Part shown: in pieces, positions 9,043-17,722 of the stretch
How the letters are laid out: every line of letters starts with the position of its first letter
Numbering within the stretch: the stretch's first letter is position 1
Source: UBA10518 sp022837185
GTDB lineage: Bacteria > Desulfobacterota > Desulfobulbia > Desulfobulbales > Desulfobulbaceae
Direction of reading: 5' to 3'
Assembly (NCBI GenBank): GCA_034007705.1
Contig: JAVEQK010000016.1
Location: 6,196-70,195 of the forward strand
DNA length: 64,000 nt
Made by a program: the position numbers and the translations under genes
The notes under the pieces: model-generated
Databases searched by the model: none
Told to the model about the DNA's origin: nothing
What the model saw: only the letters and a program-made list of their open reading frames with translations

Positions 9043-10557
9043 TTATTCCTTTTCCTGTCCGGAATCCTTCCGCTCGCTGACATCAACGGCGTGTTCGATA
9101 AGCTGGACAACCCTGCCGTCCTTGTCGAAAACGGGATAGGCGTAAATTTCCATATACCTTTTCCTGTTCTCCTGGTCATAATGGACATGCTCAACCCGGA
9201 CCGGCTTCCCGGTCCGCTTCACTTCCGCCAACGGGCAGGGGTGTTCCCCGCCCGAACAGGGTTCGCCGCAGTGATGGGTCATCCGGTGGCAGGTCATGCC
9301 CTGAAAGGATTGCACCCCGGTCAGCTCACAGGCGGCCTTGTTGGCCATGACTATTGAAAATGTTTCCGCATCGAGGACGTAAAAGGGGTTGGTCATGGAG
9401 TCGATGATCAACTCAAGAAATTTCCGCTGCTCTTCCGCCCTGTTTTCCGCCCGGCTCCGGATCATGATTTCATCCTCCAGCCTGGCATTGGCCTTGGCGA
9501 GCTCGACGGTTCTCTCCATGACCCGGTCTTCCAGCCGGTCATGGGCCTTCTGCAGCTCTTCCCTGGCTTTTTTGTTTTCCCTGGCATAATTCTCGAGTCT
9601 GCCGATGATGGTGCCGAAGCTGTAATACAGAATAATGATCGCGATAATCAGGACGCACAGGGTCAGAAATAAGGAATGAACAATAAAAGCTCTTTTCTGA
9701 TCCACCTGTTCGGAAACATCCTGGAGCATGAGCACCCTGCCGATGGCCCCGCCTTTGAAATCATTGAGCAGGCTGCAGCTGTGCAGGATATGCAGCCGGT
9801 CGTCGACCAGGACTTCCTGGTCCTCTTCCAGCCTGCTCAGATCAAGCCTTTCGGCGATACTTTCAAAAAGCCCGCTGCCGCCGGTCATGAGAACATACTG
9901 GCCGTGTTCCTGAAATCCCTCTGCCACCAGCTTGGCCTTTTGCCATTCTTTGGCTTTGACCAGGAGCGTCACGTCGCTGTTCAGGCTTTCGGTCAATGAT
10001 TGCACCAGCAGTCCCGCATCAATGCCGAATTCAACCGCGCCGATGTGTTGCCCCTCATGGTATACCGGCTCGCTCGCCCAGAAAATGACACCGTGGGGAC
10101 AGACATCGAAACCGGACAACTGCTTGCTTTCGGCATGCACGGCGGCAACCATGGGCCGCAACCCGCCTATGTGGTCTCCGAAATGTTCCGGTCTCTGCAC
10201 CCTGAGAAACACCGTGTTGTCGGGCAGGGTGAAGACAAAGGCATGGAAGAATTCATTTTCCTCCTTGAATTCCTGGAACAGGGGCGCGCAGAGTTCGTAC
10301 AACCGTTCCCTGTCCCTGTCGGCGAATGCCTGCGTGGCCTCGTCGAAATAGCGGACAAAACGGTTGACTTTATAACGGTACGGATCGAACGAATATTTTT
10401 TGATGTCGTTGCTGATGCTGTCTATGAGCTTTTCCCGCTCCCGGATGGCGTTGTCGATGGCTTTGTTGTAATGGCTGATTCCCTCGCTGAACAGAAAGCC
10501 GCACGCAAACAGGATGACCAGACTGACAAGAAACAATGTCCTGTTTTTTATCTCCAT
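9043..10557 (-). CDS. Membrane sensor with periplasmic dCache-like domain and PAS domain, no output module
   Basis: 504 residues. TM1 is about residues 7-25 (LFLVSLVILFACGFLFSEG). Next is a periplasmic double sensory (dCache_3-like) region of about 250 residues, containing FVFTLPDNTVFLRVQRPEHF and VIFWASEPVYHEGQHIGAVE. TM2 is about 295-315 (LFLTLCVLIIAIIILYY). A long coiled coil (ENKKAREELQKAHDRLEDRV...) follows, then a PAS domain from about 380 (IIDSMTNPFYVLDAETFSIV). The PAS core holds a Cys/His cluster (TCHRMTHHCGEPCSGGEHPC) seen in delta-proteobacterial PAS proteins and able to bind metal. The protein ends at the PAS C-cap, VSERK; no kinase, GGDEF, EAL or methyl-accepting domain follows. 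It may signal to a partner kinase or be a C-terminally shortened kinase. Confidence 0.7.
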   Translation of the reverse strand: MEIKNRTLFLVSLVILFACGFLFSEGISHYNKAIDNAIREREKLIDSISNDIKKYSFDPYRYKVNRFVRYFDEATQAFADRDRERLYELCAPLFQEFKEENEFFHAFVFTLPDNTVFLRVQRPEHFGDHIGGLRPMVAAVHAESKQLSGFDVCPHGVIFWASEPVYHEGQHIGAVEFGIDAGLLVQSLTESLNSDVTLLVKAKEWQKAKLVAEGFQEHGQYVLMTGGSGLFESIAERLDLSRLEEDQEVLVDDRLHILHSCSLLNDFKGGAIGRVLMLQDVSEQVDQKRAFIVHSLFLTLCVLIIAIIILYYSFGTIIGRLENYARENKKAREELQKAHDRLEDRVMERTVELAKANARLEDEIMIRSRAENRAEEQRKFLELIIDSMTNPFYVLDAETFSIVMANKAACELTGVQSFQGMTCHRMTHHCGEPCSGGEHPCPLAEVKRTGKPVRVEHVHYDQENRKRYMEIYAYPVFDKDGRVVQLIEHAVDVSERKDSGQEKE

Positions 10558-10973
10558 GGGTGACCGGTTGCCTGTATATAAAAGGTCCCGACTCTCTACT
10601 CCGGATCATCGGCTCCTGGTTCATCCGGAGAGAGCCTTTTACTCGTCGTGGAAAGGAAGGGATGGGAGAGTCCGATACATCGGAACTCAGCTCCTCATGC
10701 TTTATTATACACAAATTTGCTCCATTTCCTACTGTCACCGCGAAAACGGAGCCCGAGTCTGAAAAAAGGCACGGTCGCAAGCCAGGCACAAATCCATGGC
10801 CCGAGGAAAAAATTCACCCGCTGGAACAACAGGGAACGGAATGCACAAGAGGAATGTGAATCACGCCCGGCTTTCAGCCCGGGGGGATGGTCGTTCCCGG
10901 GAACAAAGCATCCCCGGAATCCCGATGCCGGTGCGGTCGTCCGCATCCACGGACAGCATTGACAAATGATGTG
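10558..10973. other. Intergenic stretch with an imperfect inverted repeat
   Basis: No convincing gene. An imperfect dyad joins CTCTC and TCCGGAT (10592-10606, with a 3-base bulge) to ATCCGGAGAGAG (10623-10634), followed by CCTTTT. It lies just upstream of the sensor gene, so it may act in that promoter or as a weak terminator. The remaining sequence up to tRNA-Arg shows only a GC-rich hairpin near 10868-10889, a candidate tRNA terminator on the minus strand. Confidence 0.4.
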
Positions 10974-11050
10974 TGGCGCGCCCGGAGGGATTCGAACCCC
11001 CGGCCCTCGGATTCGAAGTCCGATGCTCTATCCGGCTGAGCTACGGGCGC
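10974..11050 (-). tRNA. tRNA-Arg (anticodon TCG)
   Basis: A 77-base cloverleaf on the minus strand. The acceptor stem is GCGCCCG/CGGGCGC. The D-arm is GCTC-AGCCGGATA-GAGC. The anticodon arm is TCGGA-CTTCGAA-TCCGA with anticodon TCG. The T-arm GGGGG-TTCGAAT-CCCTC contains one G-T pair. CCA is encoded at the 3' end (plus 10974-10976). It lies downstream of the M50 protease gene on the same strand. Confidence 0.96.
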
Positions 11051-11117
11051 AGGGCGGACGGCGTTTGTCCGCCGGCATAATAGAGAAAAAACCAAGGATG
11101 CGCAAGGCCCATTATCC

Positions 11118-11738
11118 TCAGCCCAGCAGCAGGGTATTGGCAAAGCGGATAATCGGCATGATCACCTTGGAGATAATGCCGAGGTAAAACAGCACCAGCA
11201 GCAGAATAAAGCCGAAGGGCTCAAGCTTTTCGTAGCTCCTGGCCATGTCCGGCGGCAGAATGCCCATGAGGATCTTCGAGCCGTCCAGGGGCGGAATCGG
11301 CAGGATGTTGAACACCGCCAGCATGACGTTGATCCAGACGCTGGCCGCCAGCATCTGCGCCACGGGCATGAGGACGAACATCGGCAGGAAGGGAAACATC
11401 AGCAACAGCTTCACCAGCAAGGCGCTGGCCACCGCCAGGACCATGTTGGCACCCGGGCCGGCCAGGGCGACCAGCAGCATGCCCTTGCGCGGGTCCCTGA
11501 AATAGACGGGATTGACCGGCACCGGTTTGGCCCAGCCGATCTTCATGATGATAAAGGCCAGCACCCCCAGCGGGTCGAGGTGCTTGAGCGGGTTCATGGT
11601 CAGCCGCCCGGCATTTCTGGCCGTGGGGTCGCCGAGGTTCCAGGCCACATACCCGTGGGCCAGCTCATGAAACGTCAGCGCGAAGAGAAACGGCGGGGCC
11701 AGGATGATGAGCTGCTGAAGAAGATGTTGCATATCCAT
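11118..11738 (-). CDS. Site-2 protease family (M50) membrane metalloprotease
   Basis: 206 residues, almost entirely membrane segments. The zinc motif HELAH is in the first helix (ALTFHELAHGYVAW) and the third ligand is in NILPIPPLDGSK near residue 145, the NPxPxLDG-type motif of M50 proteases. No PDZ domain is present. The compact form matches the SpoIVFB/YwhC-like site-2 protease group common in bacteria. Intramembrane cleavage of an unknown substrate is expected. It starts five bases after the DUF3047 gene stop and belongs to the same minus-strand run. Confidence 0.85.
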   Translation of the reverse strand: MDMQHLLQQLIILAPPFLFALTFHELAHGYVAWNLGDPTARNAGRLTMNPLKHLDPLGVLAFIIMKIGWAKPVPVNPVYFRDPRKGMLLVALAGPGANMVLAVASALLVKLLLMFPFLPMFVLMPVAQMLAASVWINVMLAVFNILPIPPLDGSKILMGILPPDMARSYEKLEPFGFILLLVLFYLGIISKVIMPIIRFANTLLLG

Positions 11739-11743
11739 GTGTA

Positions 11744-12484
11744 TTATTCTTCCTGTCCGACAACATATATATAATCCATAAAGGAGACTGCCGCCTCGCC
11801 GGTATCGTCGGAATCGTTCATTATCGCCAGCGAGGCGGTTGCGGGCGGCTTGCCCCCGAAAGCTTTTTCATAATCCTCGATGATGTGCACCTCCTCCTCG
11901 ACCCATGTACCCTTCTCCTCTTCTCCTGAACGGAGGATGATCAGCCGGGCCCGGTCGGTATAGGAACTGGGATATATGCTCTCGGAATGGGGTTTGCTGG
12001 CCCAGACATAATTCAGGCTGCTCTGGGGAGGATATGCACCGTACACGACTTTGGCAATACCGTACTGCAGCTTTTCGCCCAATGTCGCCGCCGCCGGATC
12101 GTACTTGAACATGATGTACACCCGCAGCGGATAATCATCGCCGGACTTCCGCTCCACATCCCCCTTCTGGTAGACGTTGTCCACTTTCCAGCGCCATTTG
12201 ACCACGGGATAGCTGTAGACATCGAATTCCTGCCGGTGGCGGATGCCGGACGCCGAGGCGCTGCTCCTGGCTTCCAGGATGGTGCCGTCCCCTGTTTTGC
12301 GGATCGCGTACCGGGTATGTTTGTCAATTTTTGGAAAGGTAACGGGCTCCCAATCGTCCAGGCTGGCAAAGTCTTCGCGAATGACCGGTTCCGCGCCATG
12401 GACGGGGAGAAAAATCAGGGTCAGGAAGAGAAAAAAAAAGGGAACCGGCATCAGCCGCCTTATCTGCGGCCCCGGTCCATTCAT
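11744..12484 (-). CDS. DUF3047 family exported protein
   Basis: 246 residues from the chosen ATG (12482-12484), 4 bases after the stop of the upstream nucleotidyltransferase fusion. This start gives a clean signal peptide, with RRLMPVPFFFLFLTLIFLP and then VHGA at the cleavage site. The open frame reaches back to 12565 inside the upstream gene, but that extension would bury the signal sequence. The body matches DUF3047: YSYPVVKWRWKVDNVYQKGD, LRVYIMFKYDP, SLNYVWASK and VHIIEDYEKAFGGKPP are its conserved blocks. The fold is a predicted periplasmic beta-sandwich; function unknown. Taken literally, the family label rests on the W-R-W and IxIMxDSDDT patterns (AIMNDSDDT). Confidence 0.75.
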   Translation of the reverse strand: MNGPGPQIRRLMPVPFFFLFLTLIFLPVHGAEPVIREDFASLDDWEPVTFPKIDKHTRYAIRKTGDGTILEARSSASASGIRHRQEFDVYSYPVVKWRWKVDNVYQKGDVERKSGDDYPLRVYIMFKYDPAAATLGEKLQYGIAKVVYGAYPPQSSLNYVWASKPHSESIYPSSYTDRARLIILRSGEEEKGTWVEEEVHIIEDYEKAFGGKPPATASLAIMNDSDDTGEAAVSFMDYIYVVGQEE

Positions 12485-12488
12485 TGCC

Positions 12489-15224
12489 CTACTTTCCTGT
12501 TCCGGTTCCACGCCCATCCCGTTCCCCTTTATTTTTTCTCGCCTGACGAAGTGGATAGTGATCAAGAATCAGCCGCACCGCCTCGTCATGGCTCCTTATC
12601 TCACCGTTCAACTGGGCCTCGATGACATGATTGAGCATGGTCCGGAAATTCGGCCCGGGCCTGTATCCCAGGCGCTGCAGGTCGCTCCCCCTGAGCAGGG
12701 GCTCCTCGCTGTCCAGTCTGGTCACATACTGGGAGACCGCCTTCTGGATCTGCTTTTTGCGGGCAATGGACATAAGATAGAGCAGCCCCTCATTATCCAG
12801 ATCCTGGAGCAGCCAGTATATTTCACTGGGCTTCATATAGGGCCGATGCAGCATATCGAGGGCGATCCGGTCCGCCTCCGTCTTCTGGCGGACCAGTTTT
12901 TTTTCGATTTTTTCCGGCAGTTCGAAGCGCCGGCAGAACTGGATAAGCTCCCTTGCTCCGGAACGGCTCATTATGCCGAGCAGGTAGACCATCCACTGGT
13001 CCAGAGATTCATCGAGATACAGGAGCTTGAACCAGGAAACCGCCCTGGTGGCCTGGGTCAGCACATGAACGAAACGCCTGTCGATGCGGAGATTCGGCTT
13101 GAGGTCCGGCCACAGGAACTGGAACAGGTCGAAATCGGCCATGCGCCGGAGGGCCGGAAGCGGATCATCCTCCGACAGGATCAGGCGGAGCTCGTTGAAG
13201 AAGCGCTGGGGAGAGAAACGGTCGAAGAGCCGCATCTGCACGGCATTCTTGAGCAGCTTCTCGGTGTGCTTGGCGATGCGGAAATCGAGACGCTGCTCAA
13301 AGCGGATGGCCCGGAAAATTCTGGCCGGATCCTCGACAAAACTCAGGTTGTGCAGCACGCTGATCCGTTGTTTTTTCAAATCGTTCTGGCTGTTGAAAAA
13401 ATCGACCAGGGTCCCGAAACGGTCGGGATTGAGGTGGATCGCCATGGCGTTGACGGTAAAATCTCGGCGGTAGAGATCAAGCTTGATGGAAGAAAGCTCC
13501 ACCGTCGGGATCGCCGCCGGATACTCGTAATATTCCAGCCTGGCCGTGGCCACGTCGATCCGCGTGCCGTCCCTGAGAATGACCGTCGCCGTCGCGAACT
13601 TCCTGTGGGTTCTGACCGCTGCCTGCAGCTCGGCAGCCAGTTCCTTGGCAAAATGGATGCCGTTGCCTTCAATGACGATGTCCAGGTCAAGGTTTCTGAT
13701 GTGCAGGAGCAGGTCCCGGACGAAACCGCCCACCACGTAGGCATGGTACTTCAGCCGTTCCGCCACCTCCCCTGCCCGCCGGAGCAGGACCATGATGTCG
13801 CGGTCAAGATGGTCGGCCATCAGGGTCGTCAGGTTGCGCGTCCTGGTGGTGGACGGCTGCTCCTCCTCGTGGAGGAGGTTGCGCGGCAGGTGAGCCGGAT
13901 CGTTGACCAGCAGGTTGAGGAGATCGGTGCGGGTAATGACGCCGACGATCCTGTCCTTTTCCACCACCGGAATGAGCCGCTGCCGGTGGCCGATGATCAG
14001 TTCCTGGATATCGGCCAGTGTTGCCGTGGTCGGCAGGGTGGCGATCTCGGTGGTCATATAGTCGCTGACCGGCAGGTAGCCGAGCTTGTGAAAAATGGCC
14101 TTTTCCACCACCCGCCTGGATATCAGGCCGAGAATGGCAGGCGGCTGATCCTCCTCTTCATTGTCCTGCTCGGGAGAGACGACCGGCAGCACGGTGATGT
14201 TGTAGCGGGTCAGCAGGTCGTGGGCCATATTGATGGAGACATCGGGGGTCACTGTGATAACCGGGGAGGACATGATCTCGGCCGCAATTGCCCGGGGCCG
14301 GATGTAGCGGTGCAGGAGGTGGACCAGCTTCTCCTCGGCCTCGATCAGGGTCATGTCCCTGATGGTCGCCGCCGCCGCCGAAGCATGGCCGCCGCCGCCG
14401 AAATCCCTGGCGATGATGCCGACGTTGACCTCCGGAATCCGGCTGCGGGCGATGAGATAGGTGCGCTCGCCCATACAGATCAGGCCGAACAGCACATCAA
14501 GGTTTTCCATGACCATGAGCCGGTGGAGGATGACGGCGAAACTGTCCTCGTATTCCTGGAGGGTCAGCTTGGTGACGACGATCTCAATGGACTGGATCGT
14601 ATAGGTCGTCGCGTTCTTCAGCAGGTTGTTCAACAGGCCGATCTGCCGGGCGGAAAGGTCCTGGGAGATGAACTGGCTGACGATGTCGAGATTCGCCCCG
14701 TGCTGGAGCAGCCATGAGGCGGCCTGGAGGTCGGCGCCGGTCGTGGATGCATGCAGGAAGTTTCCCGTATCCTCGTAAATGCCGAGGGCAAGAAGGGTGG
14801 CTTCCTCCGGGGAAGGCTCGATCTGCCGTTCCTGAAAAAGACGGACAAAGATGGTCGAGGTCGAACCGACCAGTTCAATAACCTCCAGATCGCCGGTCAG
14901 GTCACCGGCCGTCGAGGGATGATGGTCGTAGATATGGAGCTCGATCCCCGGATTATTCAGGCATTCCTGCAGCTTGCCGATCCGGTTGGGCTGCCGCGTA
15001 TCGACCACGATCAACCGCCCGACATTTTCCAGGTTAATATTTTTCAGCCGCTTGAAGGCATAGATATGACGGAATTCCTGGGCCAGGTAATCGCGCACGA
15101 CTTTTTCCTGGGACCCGGAAAACACCAGTTCGGCCTGTGGATACAGCCTTTTGGCGGCAACCATGGAGGCAAGCGCGTCAAAATCCGCATTGAGGTGGGT
15201 GGTGATGACGTCCATGTCGATCAT
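12489..15224 (-). CDS. DHH phosphoesterase - CBS pair - tRNA nucleotidyltransferase fusion
   Basis: 911 residues from the ATG at 15222-15224, which follows GAGAAGG. Three parts are visible. Residues 1-310 form a DHH/DHHA1 phosphoesterase-like module (HLNADFDALAS, VVDTRQPNRI, IYDHHPSTAGD, GGGGHASAAAA). About 315-460 is a CBS pair (MSSPVITVTPDVSI; MTTEIATLPTTATL). About 475-890 is a class II poly(A) polymerase/CCA-adding head and neck (AYVVGGFVRDLLL, then the metal-binding LDLDIVIEG). This architecture is known in delta-proteobacteria and others, where the enzyme may add only the terminal A of CCA and relies on a separate CC-adding enzyme. An ATG 39 bases upstream is also in frame but less well placed. 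Confidence 0.85.
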   Translation of the reverse strand: MIDMDVITTHLNADFDALASMVAAKRLYPQAELVFSGSQEKVVRDYLAQEFRHIYAFKRLKNINLENVGRLIVVDTRQPNRIGKLQECLNNPGIELHIYDHHPSTAGDLTGDLEVIELVGSTSTIFVRLFQERQIEPSPEEATLLALGIYEDTGNFLHASTTGADLQAASWLLQHGANLDIVSQFISQDLSARQIGLLNNLLKNATTYTIQSIEIVVTKLTLQEYEDSFAVILHRLMVMENLDVLFGLICMGERTYLIARSRIPEVNVGIIARDFGGGGHASAAAATIRDMTLIEAEEKLVHLLHRYIRPRAIAAEIMSSPVITVTPDVSINMAHDLLTRYNITVLPVVSPEQDNEEEDQPPAILGLISRRVVEKAIFHKLGYLPVSDYMTTEIATLPTTATLADIQELIIGHRQRLIPVVEKDRIVGVITRTDLLNLLVNDPAHLPRNLLHEEEQPSTTRTRNLTTLMADHLDRDIMVLLRRAGEVAERLKYHAYVVGGFVRDLLLHIRNLDLDIVIEGNGIHFAKELAAELQAAVRTHRKFATATVILRDGTRIDVATARLEYYEYPAAIPTVELSSIKLDLYRRDFTVNAMAIHLNPDRFGTLVDFFNSQNDLKKQRISVLHNLSFVEDPARIFRAIRFEQRLDFRIAKHTEKLLKNAVQMRLFDRFSPQRFFNELRLILSEDDPLPALRRMADFDLFQFLWPDLKPNLRIDRRFVHVLTQATRAVSWFKLLYLDESLDQWMVYLLGIMSRSGARELIQFCRRFELPEKIEKKLVRQKTEADRIALDMLHRPYMKPSEIYWLLQDLDNEGLLYLMSIARKKQIQKAVSQYVTRLDSEEPLLRGSDLQRLGYRPGPNFRTMLNHVIEAQLNGEIRSHDEAVRLILDHYPLRQARKNKGERDGRGTGTGK

Positions 15225-15279
15225 TATACCCTTCTCCCGGCCCGGCGCAAAATGATTCGGCACCCTTTGGGAAAAGCGA

Positions 15280-16188
15280 TCAGTCCAGGAAGGCGATCAG
15301 CCGGTACAGGAGCGGCAGTGTCATGAAAGACGCCAGGATGCCGTAGCCGACCATGGCCGAGGAAAGGCGGGGACTGAGCCCGGCCATGGAGGCAAGCGCT
15401 CCGGCCGCCACCATGGGCGGCATCGCTGTTTCAAACAGGGATACCTGGATCGCAGACCCGGTCAGGCCAAGGAGCATGCATGCGGCAATGAAGAGCAGCG
15501 GCGTCAGCAGCAGCCTTGCCGTCAGGCCGAAGAGCAGGGGCAGCCGTTCGGCGGACACCATGCGGAGCCGGAGCTGGAATCCTATGGCCACCATGACCAC
15601 CGGCACCAGGGAATCGGCCGTCATCTGCAGCAGCATTGCCGCCCAGGGAGGATATGAAGCGCCGCGCAGCACAAGGGCCGCCGCCAGGGCAATGAAAGGC
15701 GGAAAAAGCACGATCCGTGCCGCAATCCTCCCCGGGGTCGGCCTCTCGCCGTCGCTGTACAGCGCAAGAATCACGGCGCCGTACGTTGACAGGGCAAGAA
15801 AGGAGCCGAACTGGTCATAGAGGATGGCATAGGTCAGCCCGGACCCGCCGTAGAAAAGCTCCACCATGGGGATGCCAAGAAAGGCGGTGTTGCCGAGGGG
15901 AACCATCAGCAGCAGAGAGCCGGTGATGGCCCGGGGCCAGGCGCACAGTCTGGAGACCCCGAAAACCAGAAGCGAGGAACAAAGCACCGCCAGCCAGGCC
16001 ATCAGAACCGGCGCCAGGAGCTCGGCGGTGAAGGCCAGCTTCGGCGCCTGCACAAGAATCAGCGCCGGCAGGGCGACATAGATCACGTACAGGTTGAGGC
16101 TCCTGTCCGTATCGGCCGGAAAGAGCGGGATCCGGCGCAGGATGTTGCCTGCCGCCAGAAGGAAGAGAAAAGGGAGGACACGTTCCAT
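15280..16188 (-). CDS. AEC-family membrane transporter (auxin efflux carrier-like permease)
   Basis: 302 residues from MERVLPFLFLLAAGNILRRI, about ten transmembrane helices arranged as two five-helix repeats. LNLYVIYVALPALILVQAPK and the second-half PMVAAGALASMAGL match the Asn/Pro-broken helices of AEC carriers (PF03547). Family members in bacteria export or import small carboxylates such as malate; no substrate can be assigned. I preferred the ATG at 16186-16188 over one 30 bases upstream, because hydrophobic segment 1 then begins at the N-terminus. It is the first gene of the minus-strand run leading to the tRNA. Confidence 0.75.
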   Translation of the reverse strand: MERVLPFLFLLAAGNILRRIPLFPADTDRSLNLYVIYVALPALILVQAPKLAFTAELLAPVLMAWLAVLCSSLLVFGVSRLCAWPRAITGSLLLMVPLGNTAFLGIPMVELFYGGSGLTYAILYDQFGSFLALSTYGAVILALYSDGERPTPGRIAARIVLFPPFIALAAALVLRGASYPPWAAMLLQMTADSLVPVVMVAIGFQLRLRMVSAERLPLLFGLTARLLLTPLLFIAACMLLGLTGSAIQVSLFETAMPPMVAAGALASMAGLSPRLSSAMVGYGILASFMTLPLLYRLIAFLD

Positions 16189-16452
16189 TTTTGCCTGCCG
16201 GACTGATATTGCCGCCACCTCCTGGGGGAGGGACCATCATGATGAAGCCACGTAGTCAATTTTCTCCGGGAATTCAAGTTGTATTTACGGATCCGGTTTT
16301 TTCTCTTTTCCTTTGTTGGCGGGAATTCCTCCAGGGTGCTCTCTCCATCCCCGGCCCAGGTTTGTCAAGGGTCGGGCCGCAATGTTCTCCCGGGAAGGGG
16401 CAGCACGCATGGCTTGGACAAGGGCGGCGGCCGCTTGGAATTGATCCTGGAA

Positions 16453-16480
16453 CTGATTATTCTTAACAACTAAATATAAT
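16453..16480 (+). promoter_or_regulatory. Candidate promoter of the carbonic anhydrase gene
   Basis: A perfect TATAAT at 16475-16480 with CTGATT at 16453-16458 (16-base spacer). A separate TTGACA lies at 16489-16494 without a good -10. The inverted repeat AATGAAT-N11-ATTCATT at 16505-16529 is just downstream and could be an operator. The 421-base gap (16189-16610) otherwise shows nothing recognisable. Confidence 0.45.
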
Positions 16481-16610
16481 ATTTTCATTGACATAGAAGA
16501 ACCGAATGAATAATGAATTACCATTCATTGCCGTATTTGTTTCCGGCCGCCGGGAGATGAACGGGCACCCGTTGGTCCGGAAGGGAATGGTCAAAAAAAG
16601 GAGGAAAAAA

Positions 16611-17417
16611 ATGAACAAAATAGTTGGCGCGACGCTTGTTCTTTGCTGCTTTATCCTGGCGTTCAGTGTTTTTCAGGCCGGCGCCCGCGGCACAGCAGTT
16701 CAGAAACCGGGCCCCGATGAGGCCATCATGATGCTGAAGGAAGGAAACCAGCGTTTTGTGAGCGGCAATGCCGCTCACCCGCACACCGACAACGCCCGCC
16801 TCATCCAGGCCGGCAGGGAAAACCAGGGCGACCATGCCTATGCCACGATTCTCTCCTGCTCCGATTCCCGGGTGCCGGTCGAACGCATTTTCGACGCCGG
16901 TGTCATGGATCTCTTTATCATCCGCGTCGCCGGCAATGTTGTCGATGTCGACGAAGCGGGATCAATCGAATACGGCCTCGCCCATGTCAATACTCCCGTC
17001 CTCGTCGTCCTGGGGCACACCCAGTGCGGGGCGGTTACCGCGGTAACCAGCGCCGTTCAGGGACACGGTCATCCCCTGGAAATAAATATCCCCCCGCTGG
17101 TCGACAACATACAGCCCGCCGTGGAACGGGCCATGGCCGCGCTTCCCGGGGCGGAAACCGGACACATCATTGCCAGGGGCATCGAGGAAAACGTCTGGCA
17201 GGCCATTGAAGACCTGTTCATGCGCAGCCCGGTCAGCCGGGAATTGGTACAAAGCGGCAGGGCCAAGGTCGTCGGCGCCGTTTACGACGTCGGCACCGGG
17301 AGCGTTGCCTGGCTGCCGGAGGAAAAGACCGGTGAAATTCTCGCCCGGGTGGAGCAGGACCCCCGGCGTGAGATCAAAGCGGTTGCCGGCGAAGGGGAAC
17401 CGCATCCGGCCCATTAG
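16611..17417 (+). CDS. Secreted beta-class carbonic anhydrase
   Basis: 268 residues. The ATG at 16611 follows AGGAGGAAAAAA, ideal spacing, and begins a signal peptide (MNKIVGATLVLCCFILAFSV, then FQAGARG), so the enzyme acts in the periplasm. The zinc ligands of a beta-carbonic anhydrase are all visible: Cys and Asp in ILSCSDSRVP, His and Cys in LGHTQCGAV. RVAGNVVDVDEAGSIEYG is the family block between them. It interconverts CO2 and bicarbonate; a periplasmic location could aid bicarbonate uptake or local pH control. The frame is open upstream to 16506, but that part lacks any export signal at its start. It is transcribed alone. Confidence 0.9.
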   Translation: MNKIVGATLVLCCFILAFSVFQAGARGTAVQKPGPDEAIMMLKEGNQRFVSGNAAHPHTDNARLIQAGRENQGDHAYATILSCSDSRVPVERIFDAGVMDLFIIRVAGNVVDVDEAGSIEYGLAHVNTPVLVVLGHTQCGAVTAVTSAVQGHGHPLEINIPPLVDNIQPAVERAMAALPGAETGHIIARGIEENVWQAIEDLFMRSPVSRELVQSGRAKVVGAVYDVGTGSVAWLPEEKTGEILARVEQDPRREIKAVAGEGEPHPAH

Positions 17418-17448
17418 GAAAAGTCGGGCCCGTCCCGGAAATATTTCC

Positions 17449-17499
17449 TTCAGGCCATTTCCTCCGGCACTGCCCGCTTCCGCAGGGAATGGCCTTGAA
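17449..17499 (+). terminator. Hairpin after the carbonic anhydrase gene
   Basis: TTCAGGCCATT (17449-17459) pairs with AATGGCCTTGAA (17488-17499), with one bulged base and extra GC pairing inside. There is no T-run, so it may be a weak or factor-assisted terminator. Confidence 0.4.
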
Positions 17500-17536
17500 G
17501 CGCACGGCGGCCGTTTGCTGACCGCACGGCAAATTC

Positions 17537-17565
17537 TTGTCTTCTCCAGTTCTTTCCGATATGAT
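17537..17565 (+). promoter_or_regulatory. Sigma-70-type promoter of the Cys-motif protein gene
   Basis: TTGTCT at 17537-17542, 17-base spacer, TATGAT at 17560-17565. Expected start near 17572, about 150 bases before the chosen ATG at 17723. The rest of the 17418-17722 gap holds only the hairpin above. Confidence 0.5.
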
Positions 17566-17722
17566 CAGACTGACTGTTTATGATGATCGGCCCTGCATGC
17601 ATTGCGACGCCGGCTGAGCAGCGCGGTGATTTCCCTGATTACCGGACTCTTCATCCATGGCGCAGCCCTGCGGAGGACCGCATCGTTTCCTGAACAACCG
17701 CGCACCGGCAGCACGGCGCAAT

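Noticed and set aside
12243..14717. Long plus-strand open frame across the nucleotidyltransferase fusion
   Set aside because: Antisense shadow of a well-supported gene; composition rich in Gln/His/Asp as expected for such shadows.
17032..17050. GTTACC-GC-GGTAAC palindrome resembling the activator dyads
   Set aside because: Spacer is 2 rather than 4 bases and it lies inside the carbonic anhydrase coding region, encoding conserved residues; no sigma-54 promoter nearby.
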